Below are positions 42,222 through 45,296 of a stretch of DNA of 45,296 nucleotides, in pieces. Where the stretch lies: NCBI GenBank assembly GCA_044449445.1, contig JBIOIA010000002.1, positions 1 through 45,296 of the forward strand, read 5' to 3'. The stretch comes from DASXPG01 sp044449445 (GTDB lineage: Bacteria; Gemmatimonadota; Gemmatimonadetes; Gemmatimonadales; JACORV01). Positions within the stretch are counted from its first letter, which is position 1. Every line of letters begins with the position of its first letter. Below the pieces are notes generated by a model. The model was not told the DNA's origin. It did not search any database and saw only the letters and a program-made list of their open reading frames with translations. Both the position numbers and the translations under genes were made by a program.

Positions 42222-43310
42222 ATGACGGACGTGCAGCAGCTCAAGGCCCGCGTCGCCGCGGCCCTGACCGGCGTCGTGAACCCGCGCACCGGAACGGATC
42301 TCATCACGGCCGGGACGGTGAGCGAGGTCGCGGTGGATCCGGACGGCACCGTGCGGATCGCCGTCGCGCTCCTGGCCGAAGATCCGGGGAACCTGGCGCG
42401 CGAGGCGCGGCGGGCCGTGCAGCAGGTCGAGGGTGTAACGTCGGTGAAGGTCGGCGTCACGTCGACCGCGCCGCAGGCCACCACGCCCAAGGCCGTGCCC
42501 GCGCCGCAGCCGCGCGAGCTGCCGCACCTCGGCCGCGTGATCGCGGTGTCGAGCGGCAAGGGCGGCGTCGGCAAGTCCACCGTCTCGGTGAACCTCGCGG
42601 CCGCGCTTGCCGCGCGCGGACTGCGCGTCGGGCTGATGGACGCGGACATCTACGGCCCCAACGTGCCTCGCATGCTCGGCGTGGTGGGCAAGGAGCCGTC
42701 GATTTCCCCCGAGCGCCGCATCATGCCGCTGGAGGCGCACGGCATCAAGCTGATCTCGCTCGGCAACCTCGTGGGCCGCGACGTCGCCACGATCTGGCGC
42801 GGGCCCATCATCACCAAGATCATCCAGCAGTTCCTGGCCGACGTGGCGTGGGGCCAGCTCGACGCGCTCGTCGTGGACCTGCCGCCGGGGACCGGCGACG
42901 CGCAGCTCTCGCTGGTGCAGAACGTGCACGTCGCGGCCGGCATCATCGTGACCACGCCGCAGGAAGTCGCGGTGGGCGACGCGTTGCGCGGCGCGAAGAT
43001 GTTCGAGAAGGTCGGCGTGCCGGTGCTCGGTATCGTGGAGAACATGTCGTACTTCGTGGTCCCCGGTACCGGGGCGCGCGAGTACGTCTTCGGGAAGGGC
43101 GGCGGTGGGCGGCTCGCGGCCGAGCTGGGCGTGCCGTTGCTCGCGGAGATTCCGCTGGCGACCCGCGTGCAGGAATTGGGCGAAGCTGGAACGCCGGTCG
43201 TCCTGGCCGACCCCGACTCTCCCGCGGCGCAGGCGTTGCGGACGATGGCCGAGCGCGTGCTCGCGCTGGTCGAAGAGCACGCCGTCCGCCTCCCGATCGT
43301 CGCCGACTGA
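42222..43310 (+). CDS. mrp: Mrp/NBP35-family iron-sulphur carrier ATPase
   Basis: A 362-residue P-loop ATPase that helps deliver Fe-S clusters. An N-terminal MIP18-like domain (about residues 3-85) precedes the deviant Walker A SGKGGVGKSTVSVNLA and DADIYGPNVPRMLG. The usual C-x-x-C that bridges a dimer-held cluster is missing: the segment after ENMSYF reads VVPGTG. Such cysteine-less forms exist, so activity is still possible. The start comes from the leaderless promoter spacing. The stop overlaps a possible CTG for the next gene. Confidence 0.9.
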   Translation: MTDVQQLKARVAAALTGVVNPRTGTDLITAGTVSEVAVDPDGTVRIAVALLAEDPGNLAREARRAVQQVEGVTSVKVGVTSTAPQATTPKAVPAPQPRELPHLGRVIAVSSGKGGVGKSTVSVNLAAALAARGLRVGLMDADIYGPNVPRMLGVVGKEPSISPERRIMPLEAHGIKLISLGNLVGRDVATIWRGPIITKIIQQFLADVAWGQLDALVVDLPPGTGDAQLSLVQNVHVAAGIIVTTPQEVAVGDALRGAKMFEKVGVPVLGIVENMSYFVVPGTGAREYVFGKGGGGRLAAELGVPLLAEIPLATRVQELGEAGTPVVLADPDSPAAQALRTMAERVLALVEEHAVRLPIVAD

Positions 43311-43321
43311 CCCCGCCCCCG

Positions 43322-44131
43322 CTGTCACCGACCGGCGCGCGACGCGTTCTATGCGTCTTATGCGTCTCTCTCTTGTGCGCCGCTCCCCTCACGCTCGCCG
43401 CGCAGGCCTCGAACGCGGACCTGCTCCGGGGCCAGGAGCTCATCTACGGCGGCCGCTTCGATTCGGCGCGCGCGCGTTTCGCCGTTCTCTCGCGCGAGCA
43501 TCCGAGCGATGCCGCGCCGCTCGCGCTCGCGGCCACCGCGCTGATCTGGTCGGGTGCGGCCCGGAACGATGACGACTTTCAAGCCGACACCGTCGATCTC
43601 CTGCTCACCGATGCCATCAGGCTCGCCCAGGCCGCCCTCGACAGTGCCGGGAACGATTCGGTTCGCGTACGCGCGCTGTTCTGGCTCGGTACCGCCTACG
43701 GCTCGCGCGCCCGTCAGGCCGAGCTGCACGGACGGGTATGGCGCGCCATGGGTGACGCGAAGGGCATGCGTGGTGCACTGCAACACGCTGTCGCGATCGA
43801 CTCCTCGTGCGTGGACTGCCGGCTGGGGCTCGGCGCGATCGACTACGGTCTTGCGCACGAGAACGCGATCGCGCGGCTGGTGGCGAAGCTCGTCGGCCTG
43901 GGCGGCAGCAATGCCGAGCGTGGGCTCGCGCTCGTTCTCCGCTGTACCGAATCGTGCGTGTTCATGCGGACCGAGGCGCGCTGGCTGTACGCCAACGCCA
44001 TGCTCCGCGAGGCGGAGCACGACCCGACCGCGCGCGAGCGCGGCGAGCAGCTGATCGCCGAGCTCGCCCAGCAGTTCCCCGACAACCCGGTGTTCCAGCG
44101 CGCCGCTAGGGGCGAGGCCGCCTCGCCTTGA
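43322..44131 (+). CDS. Exported TPR-like protein, start uncertain
   Basis: About 269 residues. Mature sequence from QASNADL onward has repeated helices typical of tetratricopeptide proteins (for example RGQELIYGGRFDSARARFAV and LLTDAIRLAQAALDSAG). A hydrophobic run ending in LTLAAQA should be its signal peptide. The reading frame has no ATG or GTG near that run. CTG codons at 43307 or 43322 are in frame; alternatively an ATG at 43351 would join the frame if one TC unit were added to the TCTCTCTC tract near 43365-43372. A TTG at 43373 would truncate the signal peptide. Four cysteines occur in the mature part. Confidence 0.6.
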   Translation: MSPTGARRVLCVLCVSLLCAAPLTLAAQASNADLLRGQELIYGGRFDSARARFAVLSREHPSDAAPLALAATALIWSGAARNDDDFQADTVDLLLTDAIRLAQAALDSAGNDSVRVRALFWLGTAYGSRARQAELHGRVWRAMGDAKGMRGALQHAVAIDSSCVDCRLGLGAIDYGLAHENAIARLVAKLVGLGGSNAERGLALVLRCTESCVFMRTEARWLYANAMLREAEHDPTARERGEQLIAELAQQFPDNPVFQRAARGEAASP

Positions 44132-45296
44132 TCACGGCCACGGCGCCGGCCGAGGCCCGCCGGATCCTGGTCGCGGGCCCGCTCGGGCAGGCCATCATGC
44201 GGCTGTCGCTGCCGGCCGTTGGCTCGAGTCTGCTCACGCTCGTGTTCCTGTTGGTGGACATCTTCTGGGTGGGTCGCATCCTCGGCCCGCCGGCGCTCGC
44301 CGCCGTCTCGACCGCGGGCTTCGCGGTGTGGATCATCGCCGCGCTCGCCGAGATGATCGGGGTCGGGCTGACCGCGGTCGCCGCGCGCCGCCACGGCGAG
44401 GGCGCGCACGGGCTCGCCGCGGTCGTCGCGGGCACCACCCTGCTGCTGGCCCTGAGTCTCGGGTTCCTCGTCGCGGCGCTCGGGCCGCTCCTGGTCCCAT
44501 CGTTGTTCGCGGTGATGCAGACGCCGGCCGAAGTCACGTCGCTCGGGCGGACCTACCTCACCGCGTACCTGGTCGGCACGCCGCTGATCTTCGGGTTCTT
44601 CGCCGCCGAGGCGACGTTCCGCTCCTCCGGCGACACGCGCACGCCGCTCATCCTGCTCGGCCTGTCGGTGACGCTCAACGTCGTGCTCGACCCGCTGCTG
44701 ATCCGCGGTTTCGGACCGCTGCCGGCCCTGGGCATCGCGGGCGCGGCGGTGGCCGCGATCCTGACGCGCGGCGGCGCGCTCGTCATGGGCCTCGTGATCC
44801 TGGTGCGGCGCGGCCTGGTGCGGTTCGGCGTGCTCGATCTTCGCTCCGCGCTCACGGCGCTCCGCGTCGGCCTGCCCACCGCGGGGACCGGCGTCTTCTT
44901 CTCATTCGTGTACATCGGGCTGACGCGGATCACGACGCGCTTCGGCGTGAGCGCGCTCGCCGCGCTCGGCATCGGGCACAAGCTCGAGGGGCTCTCGTTC
45001 ATGATCGCCACGGGCTTCGGCATGGCATCGGCCGCCGCGGTGGGGCAGAACATCGGCGCGGGCCGGCTCGACCGGGCGCGGCGCGCCGGCTGGATCACGG
45101 CGTCGTACGCGTGCGCGGCCGGCACGGTGGTCGCGTTCGCGTTCGTCGCGTTCCCCGGCGCGATGGTCGGCATCTTCGTGCGCGACCCCGGGGTCATCGC
45201 CGACGGCGCACTGTACCTGCGCGCGATGGCGCTTGCGCAGATCACCATGGGACTCGAGATCGTCCTCGAGTCGGCGCTCGGCGGCGCGGGTTACAC
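44128..45296 (+). CDS. MATE-family multidrug/drug-sodium exporter, 3' end missing
   Basis: At least 389 residues, open at the window end. The N-terminal LGQAIMRLSLPAVGSSLLT opening, LVDIFWVGRILGPPALAAVS and later GFGMASAAAVGQNIGAGRLD are typical of MATE exporters, with about ten hydrophobic helices seen so far. Usually members have about 450 residues, so roughly 60 are missing. The TTG start at 44128 overlaps the upstream TGA (TTGA); an ATG in frame 22 codons later is the other option. Confidence 0.87.
   Translation, partial: MITATAPAEARRILVAGPLGQAIMRLSLPAVGSSLLTLVFLLVDIFWVGRILGPPALAAVSTAGFAVWIIAALAEMIGVGLTAVAARRHGEGAHGLAAVVAGTTLLLALSLGFLVAALGPLLVPSLFAVMQTPAEVTSLGRTYLTAYLVGTPLIFGFFAAEATFRSSGDTRTPLILLGLSVTLNVVLDPLLIRGFGPLPALGIAGAAVAAILTRGGALVMGLVILVRRGLVRFGVLDLRSALTALRVGLPTAGTGVFFSFVYIGLTRITTRFGVSALAALGIGHKLEGLSFMIATGFGMASAAAVGQNIGAGRLDRARRAGWITASYACAAGTVVAFAFVAFPGAMVGIFVRDPGVIADGALYLRAMALAQITMGLEIVLESALGGAGY

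Overview
The window is about 45.3 kb of compact, GC-rich bacterial DNA (roughly two thirds G+C by eye). It reads as an aerobic Gram-negative of the Gemmatimonadota type or a near relative. Evidence for this: a Ser/Thr kinase fused to a TolB/PD40-like propeller, signal-peptide beta-barrel proteins, lipoproteins, an H+-type F0 ATP synthase module, and no Firmicute- or Actinobacteria-type envelope genes. The phylum is inferred from gene style, not shown. There are no tRNA or rRNA genes, transposases, integrases, phage genes or CRISPR arrays. No gene-free stretch exceeds 300 bases; the longest are the first 143 bases and 39519-39625.

Left part (1-9946): a structured non-coding edge; moxR and a flavoprotein on the minus strand; a receptor-like kinase on the plus strand; then atpZ-atpI-atpB-atpE-atpF-atpH (all of F0 plus delta) that stops before atpA. 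A ferredoxin-cupin-nucleotidyltransferase operon follows.

Middle (9950-26285): a minus-strand operon of M20 peptidase, HExxH metallopeptidase and D-Ala-D-Ala-ligase-like ATP-grasp enzyme, divergent from an isopropylmalate-synthase-family gene, a DUF885 hydrolase and an MFS transporter. Then cstA, a FabG-like reductase, a lipoprotein, NAD-type isocitrate dehydrogenase, a YqeG-like HAD phosphatase, an SprT-like protein, glutaryl-CoA dehydrogenase and etfBA, which together form an acyl-CoA oxidation and electron-transfer set.

Right-centre (26282-36525): an 11-gene minus-strand run mixing tungstate/molybdate import (tupBC), a PTPS-III-like pterin enzyme, molybdenum-cofactor genes (fdhD, mobA, mobB, moeA), a lipid-anchored PBP4, two outer-membrane proteins, two uncharacterised proteins and a cysteine-synthase-like enzyme. 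Its 5' end carries two inverted arrays of 8-base repeats inside the signal-peptide region of an outer-membrane protein.

Right end (36555-45296): an SH3-domain exported protein, a small partner, guaB, an APC amino-acid permease, a DHH phosphoesterase, an Mrp-type P-loop ATPase, an exported TPR-like protein and a MATE exporter cut by the window end.

Two cross-cutting features stand out. First, at least a dozen start codons lie only 5-12 bases downstream of a clear TANNNT hexamer, many with a TTGNCN box 16-18 bases further up, so leaderless or near-leaderless mRNAs look common. Second, genes are packed so tightly that stop codons overlap starts, promoter boxes and even the stop codons of converging genes.
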